Part shown: positions 36,553 through 45,757 of the stretch, piece by piece
How the letters are laid out: the number at the start of each line of letters is the position of its first letter
Numbering within the stretch: the stretch's first letter is position 1
Assembly: GCA_020628475.1 (NCBI GenBank)
Contig: JAHDFB010000015.1
Span: 1-58,852 of the forward strand
DNA from: Saprospiraceae bacterium
Lineage (GTDB): Bacteria; Bacteroidota; Bacteroidia; Chitinophagales; Saprospiraceae
Direction: 5' to 3'
Length of the DNA: 58,852 nt
Notes under the pieces: model-generated
Database searches by the model: none
The model's input: the letters and a program-made list of their open reading frames with translations, nothing else
Told to the model about the DNA's origin: nothing
Made by a program: the position numbers and the translations under genes

Positions 36553-36849
36553 TATTGTGCTTTTATGATGGTTCTGACGAGTCGGACGAATTAGTTCGTA
36601 GATATAAATCCTAAAGTTCCATTAACTTAAAATAACCTGTCCTATTTCTTGTAAAGTAATAGCAAGGCTGAAAACATCCTATAATTAAATCTTCCATTAA
36701 GCAGATGGCATATTCATTCTACAGATCTAAAATATCAATTACTCCCCTATTGCTCTCTAAAATTCATTTTCTCCAGATAAATGAACGCTTCTAAGTTATC
36801 AATTATATATTGAGATAAATTATTAAAACCTCTAAAATATCAAATACCA

Positions 36850-37254
36850 ATGACAAAAATAATATGGCAAGGTTGCCCTAATCAATTACCCGTTCAAATT
36901 GAATATATCCCTGTAGATTCGGCAGAACGGATCTACTATTTGGCTGGATCTGCGTTTACAAGAGGTAGTATTAAAGTGGGAATTATCGGATTTAAAGCTA
37001 CCGTAAATGATCAAGAGATTGTACGAACCGAAATTTACAGTAATAGCGAAGGGGAACATCGGGCCACAGTTCCCGCTATGAAAGCATTCAAAATACCACT
37101 AGAATTAAAAATGCATCAAGTCGATGGGGAGATGGTCCCAGTATACGATGAAGATGGAAATTTACAGGCCAAGCAAGTAATCATCACGCTGGATAAAATA
37201 GACAATGGTACGATTACAGATTCTAATGATAGACTTGTTTTTGCACATCTGTAA
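36850..37254 (+). CDS. Small orphan protein of unknown family
   Basis: 134 aa, no signal peptide, no TM. Beta-rich sequence with GSAFTRGSIKVGIIGFKATVN, EGEHRATVPAMKAFKIPLELKM and VPVYDEDGNLQAKQVIITLDKI, suggesting a single beta domain. Not recognised. Stands alone with about 300 bp of gene-free DNA on each side. Confidence 0.55.
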   Translation: MTKIIWQGCPNQLPVQIEYIPVDSAERIYYLAGSAFTRGSIKVGIIGFKATVNDQEIVRTEIYSNSEGEHRATVPAMKAFKIPLELKMHQVDGEMVPVYDEDGNLQAKQVIITLDKIDNGTITDSNDRLVFAHL

Positions 37255-37539
37255 TTATGAATCTCAAATAAGTATTTACCTTTTTCTACAATGACATGAA
37301 TATTTTATTCGGTAAATTACCTTTGATTAATATATTCTTTCCGATTAAATTAAGCTACTTCTTTTACGACCGATAAGCACGATAGAAATAGATATGTGTT
37401 CATTTCTCAGGAAATGGAACTACATCGAATTATTTTATGCATTGTATGAAGAGCAAATGCATAAATGAAGTTAATGAATAGCCGACTTCGCAAAACAGTA
37501 CCTTTATCGGTTGTAGAAGGGGTATTAAGGTATGCTTCT

Positions 37540-38496
37540 CTATTTTTTTACCATTTTTTTAACTATGAAATTTCCCTGTTTTGTATAAAGTCTAAGGATA
37601 TAAAATCCTTCATACAAATTCGCAGTTGAAATGCGTTGTGGTGATTGAAATTTGTTTATCTGCACGACCACTTCTCCTGTCATATTAATAATCTCTGCAC
37701 TCGTATATTGAGTCCCAAGAGTAAGTATGTTTAGATAATCATTGAATGGACTTGGGTAAATGAATACTTCATCTTTATTTTTCAATCCGGTTGTTAATGT
37801 AGTAGAAGAGCATATATCTTGAATTTCATGAAGCAATAATTCCCTATCATAAATTAAAACTTCATCCATAATCCCATCGTAATATTGTGATGAACCAACA
37901 AACTGGCTCTGTATACCTATTTTTAAGGGAACACTAGTGGGTTGAATCGAATCAACTGCAGGAGAAGAAATTTCAAGTTGACAATTTCTATATATTTTTA
38001 AAGAGTCTGCGCTGTATGTTACCAAAATATGTGTCCATTCATTCAACGGTACTAGTGCACCATCAGCACTTACCGAACCTGTATTCCATCTTACATTAAA
38101 ACCACTTGGATTTAGCCCTAAGTAATAACCTTTTCCTCCAGAACCTGGTGTATCTTCCCATTTATTGATCAGAGCAGTAAATCCCTCATCTGAAATATCC
38201 GATGGATTAATCCAAACAGAAATAGTAATTTCATCGGTAACATTTAAAATTTGAGCATCTAATACTTCAATGTAATTTGAAACCCCATCAAAAAACAGTG
38301 CACCTTCTTCATTTCCAAATCTGTCCTTGGCTCCTACTATATTTCCATAAATTGTTCCATCATTACCATTAGCGGAAAAATCGTCTCCATTTAATTCTAA
38401 TTTATAATATGCAATCAACCCATTCATTGGAATTTGTGATTTCATCGTTGAAAACATAAAAATTATTAGATTGAATAAAAAAATTATCTTCTTCAT
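37540..38496 (-). CDS. Secreted LamG-domain protein with T9SS sorting domain
   Basis: 318 aa with N-terminal signal (IIFMFSTMKSQ). The LamG domain (about 25-225) parallels the protein at 30132-31118: GLIAYYKLELNGDDFS, LFFDGVSNYIEVLDAQ, ITISVWINPSDIS, WTHILVTYSADSLKIYRN, IMDEVLIYDRELLLHEIQDI. The last 70 residues are a sorting domain (VFIYPSPFNDYLNILTLG ... GFYILRLYTKQGNFIVKK). Extracellular carbohydrate or glycoprotein binding is likely. Confidence 0.9.
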   Translation of the reverse strand: MKKIIFLFNLIIFMFSTMKSQIPMNGLIAYYKLELNGDDFSANGNDGTIYGNIVGAKDRFGNEEGALFFDGVSNYIEVLDAQILNVTDEITISVWINPSDISDEGFTALINKWEDTPGSGGKGYYLGLNPSGFNVRWNTGSVSADGALVPLNEWTHILVTYSADSLKIYRNCQLEISSPAVDSIQPTSVPLKIGIQSQFVGSSQYYDGIMDEVLIYDRELLLHEIQDICSSTTLTTGLKNKDEVFIYPSPFNDYLNILTLGTQYTSAEIINMTGEVVVQINKFQSPQRISTANLYEGFYILRLYTKQGNFIVKKMVKK

Positions 38497-38661
38497 GTTT
38501 TATTATATCGGGGTTTCTATTTTTTTTATTAACTCTAACTACTTAAGTTACATATTTCTATCCACTTTTACTCAATTCAATTATCAAATAATGTTTTCTT
38601 AGGTTTAAATAAAATAATGTTAATTTCGAATGTTTGAATTCAACGAATAGATTATAAGAAC

Positions 38662-39392
38662 GTGAAAAACCTAAACGAGTGCATCGCTATTTTAGAAGAG
38701 TATCTTCACCACTGTTTCAATGTGGACCCGCTGTACGACGAGCAACTCGGAGTCAGTCGTGTCCATTATTCGGAGTATCCATATTATTGGCAATTCTGTC
38801 TTTGTAAAAATCAAAGATTTATGATCAACATATCACTCCAATGGCTGGAGGGGCATATATTGTTGATAAATCTGTCGGGGAAATTTATATGGTGGGAAGT
38901 TCTCCTACGATTCAATGGGAGCAAGCCTTTGAGAATTTCAAATTAAATAAGCCCTCTGAAGTAAGCTGGAATGCCTTAAAACCGGAATATCTTGATTGTT
39001 GGACAGAACTTGCTGAGCCTTTGAATTATTCAAAGCTCCATTTAGACTGTACCTTAGAAAATCGTGAATCTGTTATTGAATCTGCGGTGAGAGAATCTTT
39101 CAATAAAGGCAGTAATTCATGCTCGATCCGTTTCAAACCCATCGAACAAAAATGGGGAACGGTAGAAATCGGAAGCTATCCTGAAGTACTGAAAAATGCT
39201 GTATATACCGTCAACAAACAATTCAAAGGCCCCATTTCAGAATCAAGCCAAACACTTTCGCAATTAAAAAAATACCTACGGGTTCATGCCTTCAAAATCA
39301 CCGATCACTATTGGATTGAAATAAAGAAAGTCGATCTAAGAAATGACTATAAGGATTGGATTTTCACCTACAAAATGGAATACAAAATCTAA
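38662..39392 (+). pseudogene. Immunity-protein-like gene with a one-base frameshift
   Basis: Two overlapping frames make one protein of about 243 aa. The first (GTG 38662) runs through LEEYLHHCFNVDPLYDEQLGV and FCLCKNQRFM; the second frame is open from 38808 and continues DQHITPMAGGAYIVDKSVGEIYMVGSSP and a 150-residue C-terminal part to a stop at 39392. A single missing base near 38822 would join them as RFxDQHITPMAGGAY. The GGAYIVDKxxGEIYxVGSSP element resembles small immunity proteins of polymorphic toxin systems (YrhB-type), which is why I call it immunity-like. No toxin gene is adjacent. Confidence 0.62.
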
Positions 39393-39413
39393 TGATTAGT
39401 TAAACACGAACGA

Positions 39414-40457
39414 TCATTCCACTTCTAGACCTTGTCTGTCAACAATAAAATCAAAGGTCATTTCATTCAAACCTTTTCCATCAACTTGGGCATTCCAAGC
39501 TCCATGTCCTGCACCTTCTAATGGAACAAGTTCGTTATATATACCTAGTGAATCATAAATACCTTTTAATTCCGTGGCTTCCGAAAATGGTGTAGAAGGA
39601 TTTACATCCATCGTTCCATGCGCCATAAATAATTCCGGATCATTCATATCATAGGCGTTTATCCCATAAATGGCTTCTAATAGTTCCAATTTAATATTAG
39701 CTCCCCAGAAATAAATCAAACTTTTCACATCAAAGGTCTCATCCAAGTTTGTTGACGCAAGTGTCGGATCATCTGTTGTGGATAATTCATCTCTAAAACT
39801 TTCTTGATCCGCTATTCCTAGCGCAATGGTCGATATCGCACCAGCCGATGCCCCTCCAACGCTGACAAACTTATTGTTCGAATGATAGGTTTCAGCGTTC
39901 GCGACAAGCCAACGTAAAGCTGCCTTGGCATCCCTTTGAGCAGCATAAATAGCGATACCAGTTTGAACATCATCCGGGGCCATGGCATTTTGGAGAGTAA
40001 AATTGATCCATTCTTCTGGTGCAATACCTTTATGGTAAGCGAGTAATTCTTCTGGTGTCATCCCGGTAATGGTTCCTAACTCTTCAACCGTCCTATAATC
40101 TATGGAAGCAAAAACCCATCCTCTTGATGCGTAAAAATTTGCCATATCGACAATTTCCGGTTTTGTTTTAGTGCCGCCCTGAAAGCCTCCACCATGAATA
40201 AACATAAAAACAGGCCTATTCGTCAAATTATTATCTGGGTAATAAACATCCAATAACAAAGGTACTTCTGAAGAAGAAGTACTTGAGCCGATATGCCCTA
40301 GTCCCTTTGCATATTCGACATTTTCATCGACCAATACAGTGTATAAAGATTCGGATTGGACGATGGGAATTTCATTTTCTGTGATAATAGGATCTTCATC
40401 TCTACAAGCTGTACATAATACAATCGTGAATATAATCAGATAGCTAATCTTATACAT
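39414..40457 (-). CDS. Alpha/beta-hydrolase (carboxylesterase-like) lipoprotein
   Basis: 347 aa, lipobox CTAC (Cys18). Oxyanion motif HGGG at 88-91 (FMFIHGGGFQGG), nucleophile Ser204 in GGASAGA, an acid in AHGTMDVN and catalytic His in GAGHGAWN; this is the HSL/BD-FAE layout. Acts on ester bonds of carbohydrates or lipids at the cell envelope. Stands alone on the minus strand. Confidence 0.87.
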   Translation of the reverse strand: MYKISYLIIFTIVLCTACRDEDPIITENEIPIVQSESLYTVLVDENVEYAKGLGHIGSSTSSSEVPLLLDVYYPDNNLTNRPVFMFIHGGGFQGGTKTKPEIVDMANFYASRGWVFASIDYRTVEELGTITGMTPEELLAYHKGIAPEEWINFTLQNAMAPDDVQTGIAIYAAQRDAKAALRWLVANAETYHSNNKFVSVGGASAGAISTIALGIADQESFRDELSTTDDPTLASTNLDETFDVKSLIYFWGANIKLELLEAIYGINAYDMNDPELFMAHGTMDVNPSTPFSEATELKGIYDSLGIYNELVPLEGAGHGAWNAQVDGKGLNEMTFDFIVDRQGLEVE

Positions 40458-40907
40458 ACCTTCGTTTTACGTTTAATAGTCTAATGTTCAAATGTAACAA
40501 TACATTTCCTCATATATGATTATTGGACTATTTTTAACGCTTTAGGTTTAATTGTGGCTATATTATAGTGTTGATTTAACCTAGTTTACAAAATGAAATG
40601 ATCCCGATACTAAAATTTGTTGAAATTATAAATGTAGTTTATTGATATGCGACTTCTCCGTCATACCAATACGTACACGAGCACTATTTTCAGCTTGTAG
40701 CCTGCCTGTCTTAGACTCTTTTAATCCAAAAGAACTTATAAAATCGTTTCTTCACATTAATTCACGCATTAAATAATTAATAATGGCAAAACGAAATTAG
40801 ATCATTTCACATAGTATGTAGATTTCGAATTTAGAAGTGTTCTGAACGGTAGTTCTTACTTCTGAACGGCAAAAAATTGCAGTGAAATAGATGAATGTTG
40901 GACACCT
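40458..40907. other. Gene-free region with a short direct repeat
   Basis: 450 bp without a gene. TCTGAACGG occurs twice, at 40841-40849 and 40861-40869, exactly 20 bp apart, flanked by AGAAGT and ACTTCT. That spacing would suit two regulator sites on one DNA face, but nothing downstream is close. No other structure seen. Confidence 0.35.
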
Positions 40908-41264
40908 TTAAACGGTTTTATGAAGGTAATAATTAGACATGATCAACAGGCCTATCATAAATAGATTTATAAAAAGTATAATCAAGGCATCTTTGTGAAC
41001 CAGATGAGCAATGATCGCCGTTAACAAGAATAATCCGATTCCTGCATAGGCCCATTCTTTAACAATCATAGGGACAAAAGGAAAGAGTAAACATCCAGCT
41101 GCTAAAATCTTTAACACGATTAATTGAATTCTGAAGAAATCTGGGAACCCTAAGTCACGAACTCCTTGAATCGTTGCTTTTTGAAAGCTATAGTTATAAG
41201 CGCTCCAAAGAATAAAAAGTACTACAATGGATGTAGTAATCCAGTAAGCAATCTCATTACTCAT
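40908..41264 (-). CDS. DoxX-like small membrane protein
   Basis: 118 aa from ATG 41264 (a GTG 15 codons upstream is possible). Four TM helices (YWITTSIVVLFILWSAYNY, QLIVLKILAAGCLLFPFVPM, WAYAGIGLFLLTAIIAHLVH, LIILFINLFMIGLLIMSNYY) match the DoxX family; members are thought to act in redox or thiosulfate-related membrane complexes, but this subfamily is uncharacterised. Confidence 0.75.
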   Translation of the reverse strand: MSNEIAYWITTSIVVLFILWSAYNYSFQKATIQGVRDLGFPDFFRIQLIVLKILAAGCLLFPFVPMIVKEWAYAGIGLFLLTAIIAHLVHKDALIILFINLFMIGLLIMSNYYLHKTV

Positions 41265-41459
41265 AAATTTCAACAGATTCGTTTTAAAGGTCAATAAGCT
41301 TTCCTGCACTACTCATACTCTATTAGAAAATCTCCACAGTAGACAAAGTTCTACCTCGGATTTTTCCAAATAGGAGGAATACAATGACCAAATTTACGTT
41401 AATTCATTAATACTATCCTTATTTCAAAGCTGTCTTATTAGGCTTCAATAGCACATCTC

Positions 41460-42185
41460 ATGACACGAAAACAAATTATATTAATCTCGATTGCAATGAT
41501 CTGCGCCGTCTTACTTTGGCTCATCCTATCTTCCGATCCATTACAAGCTAAGATCTATGATCTTAAACATTCAAATCCTCCAATATTGAGCGAACAAGCA
41601 ATCAATGATCAACTCGCTACATTCGAACGAGTGCCATTCAAACGGATTCCCGAAACGCTCAAGGCACATACAGCGATGTCCTCTTATCCGCATATCTACA
41701 ATGCAATGACATTCTTCCGATTAAAACCATCTGATCTCTTTCAGAAGATTGTCGGAGATATCAGAATAAAAGACTTCGTTTCTTCCGATCTGCTTTCCAG
41801 AAAGGGACTGGCACTATCAGACGGATATATTTACTGGGGTATCAATCCAGCCATTCTACATAAACTTCTAGAACTTAAAAGTCATATGGAACAGCAAAAT
41901 CTCAACTGGAATGCCATCCAAGTAAATTCAGGACACCGAACACCGAATCACAATCAAAAAGTTCGAGGAGCTTCTAAGAGTCGTCATCTTCATGGCGATG
42001 CTCTTGACCTCAAAATAGGCGATGTCAATGGCGATCATAGAATTACAGCGGAGGATAAAAAACGAGTGCTTGAAATCTGTGAAGATTATATCATTCAAGA
42101 TAAAGGCGGAGTCGGTAGATACCCTGGCACCATGATCATACACATCGATACACGCGGTAAAAAGGCGCGGTGGGATAGCTTTTAA
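41460..42185 (+). CDS. M15-family (D-Ala-D-Ala carboxypeptidase-like) peptidase with EF-hand-like loop
   Basis: 241 aa, N-terminal membrane anchor (IILISIAMICAVLLWLILS). M15_3-like domain: SGHRTPNHN, SRHLHGDALDL (S-x-H-x3-D zinc site) and a final His in MIIHIDTRG. Inserted before the last part is a 12-residue EF-hand-like loop, Asp188-Val-Asn190-Gly-Asp192 ... Ile195 ... Asp199, as in dockerin. Periplasmic peptidoglycan carboxypeptidase is likely. Its stop overlaps the convergent next gene by 4 bp. Confidence 0.85.
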   Translation: MTRKQIILISIAMICAVLLWLILSSDPLQAKIYDLKHSNPPILSEQAINDQLATFERVPFKRIPETLKAHTAMSSYPHIYNAMTFFRLKPSDLFQKIVGDIRIKDFVSSDLLSRKGLALSDGYIYWGINPAILHKLLELKSHMEQQNLNWNAIQVNSGHRTPNHNQKVRGASKSRHLHGDALDLKIGDVNGDHRITAEDKKRVLEICEDYIIQDKGGVGRYPGTMIIHIDTRGKKARWDSF

Positions 42186-42571
42186 TTCCTTACTGCCGGA
42201 CGACGAGCAACGCGCCATTCTTGTAATGAAAGTAATAAGACCAAACTAATTTCACCCACAAAATAAGCGATACCAAACCATTCCAGGGACGAGCGATACT
42301 CAAATAAAATGTACATCGTAAACAAACAATAGGCAATATTTAGAGCAGCCACCATTTTTAAATAGTGAGCTTCAGAGGAACGAAAATACCGAAAGGAAGA
42401 ATGTAGCAAAAATCCAAAGGCACATCCTGCCAAGATATACAACACATCCTTGGGCAATCCAATCGCTTCTTGAAAAAGTGGCAATACGATTCCCAATAAA
42501 CAAGTAGAAACCAAAGCTCCAATCGCATCTAGAGCGTATAAACTGCGATGTTGATTTAATAATGCATTCAT
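42182..42571 (-). CDS. Small four-TM membrane protein
   Basis: 129 aa with four TM helices (IGALVSTCLLGIVLPLFQ, DVLYILAGCAFGFLLH, VAALNIAYCLFTMYILFE, IAYFVGEISLVLLLSL). No known family. The start overlaps the stop of the P-loop gene (ATGA, 42568-42571), so translation is coupled; the 3' end overlaps the M15 gene by 4 bp. Confidence 0.65.
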   Translation of the reverse strand: MNALLNQHRSLYALDAIGALVSTCLLGIVLPLFQEAIGLPKDVLYILAGCAFGFLLHSSFRYFRSSEAHYLKMVAALNIAYCLFTMYILFEYRSSLEWFGIAYFVGEISLVLLLSLQEWRVARRPAVRN

Positions 42572-43104
42572 ATTCCTAAATATGTTTTAATTTGTTTGAT
42601 CAATCGATCAAAAGATTCATTTCCATTCAATTCAACCACTGGATAGTGCACCCATTCTTTCCATTGACGATGTAAGGTAATGTTTGTTTGAGCTGCCTTT
42701 GGATCGTCGTACCTTGCTGCCCAGCGTAAAAACTCCTCAGAATTTTGACGAATTTTTGGATTCGATATCAACAGTTGACCATAACGCAATTTTTCCCGTT
42801 GACGAAGTCGATCCATACGTATGCCAGGCTCCACGATCAATAAAAATCCGATGTCAAAGGCATCGTACCAAAAATTACCCCAACTCATCATACAACCACT
42901 CAAGATAACATCTTCATGCTGAGAAAAATCTGATTGAATCCGAGCATTCCGCAAAGCCTTCGGAATTTTTTCTGTATAGGGAATAGGAGTTTCTTGCCAA
43001 TAATAATCATCCGAATCAATGTACGGCCACCCCAGCTCATTCGCAAGATTTTGTGACAAACTGGTTTTACCGACACCCGATCCGCCATAAATATTGATTT
43101 TCAT
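42568..43104 (-). CDS. P-loop kinase (adenylate-kinase-like)
   Basis: 178 aa with Walker A GGSGVGKTS (Gly7-Lys13-Thr14) near the N-terminus. PYIDSDDYYWQ, DVILSGCMMSWG and GFLLIVEPGIRMDRLRQREKLRYGQL form the substrate and lid-like parts, close to small nucleotide/topology kinases annotated AAA_17/adenylate kinase-like. Phosphoacceptor unknown. Coupled to the downstream membrane-protein gene. Confidence 0.82.
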   Translation of the reverse strand: MKINIYGGSGVGKTSLSQNLANELGWPYIDSDDYYWQETPIPYTEKIPKALRNARIQSDFSQHEDVILSGCMMSWGNFWYDAFDIGFLLIVEPGIRMDRLRQREKLRYGQLLISNPKIRQNSEEFLRWAARYDDPKAAQTNITLHRQWKEWVHYPVVELNGNESFDRLIKQIKTYLGI

Positions 43105-43239
43105 ACTTCAAAAATACTAGACTCCTGGAAATTACGAGGACAGAAATTCGAATGTTAGAAAGATCTATACCCCTATTGTTCATCATTTCGGTCGTTTTCG
43201 TCTAAAATTTGGCATTTTACAGCAATTTACAAAAGTCTG

Positions 43240-43270
43240 TTGCAAGACAATTAAAATTGTCTTAGTTTTG
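43240..43270 (+). promoter_or_regulatory. Promoter of the cytochrome c peroxidase gene with embedded palindrome
   Basis: TTG (43240-43242), a 20-bp spacer and TAGTTTTG (43263-43270), an exact TAnnTTTG, precede the ATG at 43290. The spacer is filled by a perfect palindrome, AAGACAATT-N2-AATTGTCTT (43244-43263), sited where a repressor would block RNA polymerase. The half-site AGACAA/TTGTCT also occurs before cydA. Confidence 0.65.
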
Positions 43271-43289
43271 ACAAAATTTTTACACAATA

Positions 43290-44627
43290 ATGACTATCAG
43301 ACATATTATATATATACTTTTATTTGCATATTTTTTAATCTCATGTGAACAAGAAGAAAATTTCACCAAAATTGATGAGCGGCTCAAAGCGGCTATGGAG
43401 CGAAAAAGCGAAACAGGTACACTCGATTTTTATCAACTACCAAGTTCTACCGATTTTTCCAACATCCCTCAAGATCCGAAAAATCCCATCAGTCCTGCTA
43501 AAATCGAGCTTGGTAAATTACTTTTCCATGAGACAGCCTTCTCTACAGATGGTAAATTTCCCAATACATTACAAAGTTATTCTTGCGCTTCTTGTCATCA
43601 TGCAGGCGCAGGATTTCAAGCCGGTATCGCACAGGGAATCGGCGAAGGAGGACTCGGATTCGGTGTACAAGGGGAAAGCAGAATGCGTAATACCTTGTGC
43701 GAAGCCAGTCTTTGCGATGTTCAACCCGTTCGATCTCCAACAATCCTTAACGGTGCTTATCAAGAGTTGATGCTTTGGAACGGCCAATTTGGCGCTACTG
43801 GATTAAATACAGGAACAGAAGCCTATTGGACCGAAGAAACGCCCAAAGCTGTAAATAATCTTGGCTTTGAAGGATTAGAAACCCAAGCTATAGCAGGTCT
43901 GAAGGTGCATCGCATCGCCTACTCTCAAGAGGCCATCGAAGATTTTGGATATAAAGCCTTGTTTGATAATGCCTTTCCAAATGTAGCAGCTGAAGAACGA
44001 TATACCATCGAGCAGGCCGGCTTAGCAATTGCCGCTTACGAACGTACGGTCATGTCTAATGAGGCGCCGTTTCAGCAATATCTACAAGGAAATCTACAAG
44101 CCATGAGCAATGAAGAAAAACACGGCGCGCTGTTATTTTTTGAAGATGCTCAATGCGTCAGTTGTCATACGGGCCCTGCCCTCAATTCGATGGAATTTCA
44201 TGCACTCGGCGTTCGTGAATTCAATCAGGCAGATGTAATTCATTACAATCCGGAAGACCCAGCTCAATTCGGACGTTTCTCATTTACGGAACAGGATGAA
44301 GACATGTATCGCTTTAAAGTACCGCAATTATATAATTTGAAAGGTCTAGAATTCTTTGGACATGGAGCGTCGATGCGTTCTATTCGCCAAGTTATCAATT
44401 ATAAGAATCTTGCTATCCCAGAAAACACAAGTATTCCTCGAGAACGACTTTCAGATCAGTTCGTGCCCCTGCATTTGACCGATCAAGAAATCAATCACCT
44501 GACCTTGTTTATCGAAAACAGTTTATTTGATCCGAATCTAGAGCGATATGTTCCGGAGACATTGCCTTCAGGATATTGTTTTCCCAATAATGATCCGGTG
44601 AGTCAAGAAGATTTGGGTTGTAATTAA
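43290..44627 (+). CDS. Di-heme cytochrome c peroxidase (MauG/CCP family) lipoprotein
   Basis: 445 aa, lipobox ISC (Cys19), so anchored in the envelope. Two c-type heme sites: Cys99-x2-Cys102-His103 (CASCHHAG) and Cys289-x2-Cys292-His293 (CVSCHTGP), with the intervening and following motifs of the family (KIELGKLLFHETAFS, QRSPTILNGAY-like VRSPTILNGAY, FKVPQLYNL, FFGHGASMRSIRQVINYKN). Reduces H2O2 using electrons from small cytochromes. Its promoter carries a likely operator, which suggests regulation by peroxide or redox state (inference). Confidence 0.93.
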   Translation: MTIRHIIYILLFAYFLISCEQEENFTKIDERLKAAMERKSETGTLDFYQLPSSTDFSNIPQDPKNPISPAKIELGKLLFHETAFSTDGKFPNTLQSYSCASCHHAGAGFQAGIAQGIGEGGLGFGVQGESRMRNTLCEASLCDVQPVRSPTILNGAYQELMLWNGQFGATGLNTGTEAYWTEETPKAVNNLGFEGLETQAIAGLKVHRIAYSQEAIEDFGYKALFDNAFPNVAAEERYTIEQAGLAIAAYERTVMSNEAPFQQYLQGNLQAMSNEEKHGALLFFEDAQCVSCHTGPALNSMEFHALGVREFNQADVIHYNPEDPAQFGRFSFTEQDEDMYRFKVPQLYNLKGLEFFGHGASMRSIRQVINYKNLAIPENTSIPRERLSDQFVPLHLTDQEINHLTLFIENSLFDPNLERYVPETLPSGYCFPNNDPVSQEDLGCN

Positions 44628-44637
44628 AAGGGCGATC

Positions 44638-44736
44638 CAGCCAGTATCTGTGCACTGCGTTTCAGATACCTGGCTGTCGGAGAGTTCCGGGCTCGTGTGT
44701 CCACTCGGTACTCTGTTCGTCCAAAAACGAACAGAG
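44638..44736. other. Two strong hairpins after the peroxidase gene
   Basis: First, CAGCCAGTATCTG (44638-44650) pairs with CAGATACCTGGCTG (44663-44676), 13 bp with one bulged base. Second, CTCTGTTCGT (44711-44720), loop CCAAAA, ACGAACAGAG (44727-44736) is perfect over 10 bp. Neither has a good T-run. The region is GC-rich and sits between two plus-strand genes; the first hairpin may end the ccp transcript. Confidence 0.6.
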
Positions 44737-44898
44737 CACACTGCTGTCTGAAGCCAGCGTCCCTCCACATTCCTATCGCAATATTTCAGACTCCATATAG
44801 TGATCGAGCTTCTCCCTACCGCAAAACTCTACAGCAATAAGTGTAGATTTGATCTATAAATTGGACAGTACTCACATGAATTGGATCAAATCAACCAT

Positions 44899-45720
44899 AT
44901 GATCATCGAATCATACATTCAAACAGGAAACTCATTTCCGATCATCGTGCGGCATAAAGGACGGAAATGTCTCATCAAACTAAGAGCAGGCATGAGCGGA
45001 AAGTACGCCCTACTCAATGAATGGATTGGTAATAGAATGGGCTGTGCGTTGGGCATCTATACCCAAGAACCCAATTGGGTTGAAATTGATGAGCACATCT
45101 CCATGGATAGCCTACATGTAGAAGTCAAAGATGTAGTCCAAAAGAGCCTTGGGATCAACATTGGCTTCTCCTTCAAAGAAAATATATCCGAGATTTCAGC
45201 GGAAGCATTGAAAATAGTACATCCGGAAGAACTATATGAAATTTTCCTACTAGATCTGGTCTTCTTAAATGTCGATCGTACACCTTCCAATTTAAATTTG
45301 ATCCGATACGACGGCGAAATTTATTCATTGGATTACGAATCCAGTCTATTAATACATGAAATCTTAGAAAACAAAGATTTTTCTAGTAATCAACGTATTC
45401 TTCAATCCTTTAGAAACAACCCCTTGTATCAGGAAATGGACAGAAAGATCATTCAAGCATTTCTAGATAAATTGAGCAATATCTCTTTTCCTAATATACT
45501 TTCCGACATTCCTGAGTCCATCTTATCCCCTAGCAATTATGAAAAATTGCTAACCGGCATCCACAAACGACATGCAAACCAGTGGTCATTAATCGATCGA
45601 TTGGAAAAACTAAAAGACATGAAAGCCGAGCGCCCTGAAGACCTCAAGGCCAAATATCAAGAGAATCAACGCGCATTCAAACGAAAGTTCATCAAGAACT
45701 CCTCTTCTAGACATGAATAG
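44899..45720 (+). CDS. HipA-like kinase-domain protein
   Basis: 273 aa from ATG 44899 (TTG 44881 is possible). HipA-kinase-like features: a K in RHKGRKCLIKLRAGMSG, LLNEWIGNRMG, LLDLVFLNVDRTPSNLNLI (catalytic D-x-x-x-x-N-type) and YSLDYESSLLI as the DxD metal site. HipA toxins phosphorylate glutamyl-tRNA synthetase and arise with a HipB antitoxin; no HipB-like gene is beside it and the N-terminal HipA subdomain is missing, so it may be a solitary kinase rather than a toxin. Confidence 0.72.
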   Translation: MIIESYIQTGNSFPIIVRHKGRKCLIKLRAGMSGKYALLNEWIGNRMGCALGIYTQEPNWVEIDEHISMDSLHVEVKDVVQKSLGINIGFSFKENISEISAEALKIVHPEELYEIFLLDLVFLNVDRTPSNLNLIRYDGEIYSLDYESSLLIHEILENKDFSSNQRILQSFRNNPLYQEMDRKIIQAFLDKLSNISFPNILSDIPESILSPSNYEKLLTGIHKRHANQWSLIDRLEKLKDMKAERPEDLKAKYQENQRAFKRKFIKNSSSRHE

Positions 45721-45757
45721 GTCAAATCAGTTAAATAGGACGGACGACGATCTCGTT

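Noticed and set aside
40841..40869. TCTGAACGG direct repeat as a mobile element footprint
   Set aside because: Only two 9-bp copies 20 bp apart and no element between; too short to claim more than possible sites.
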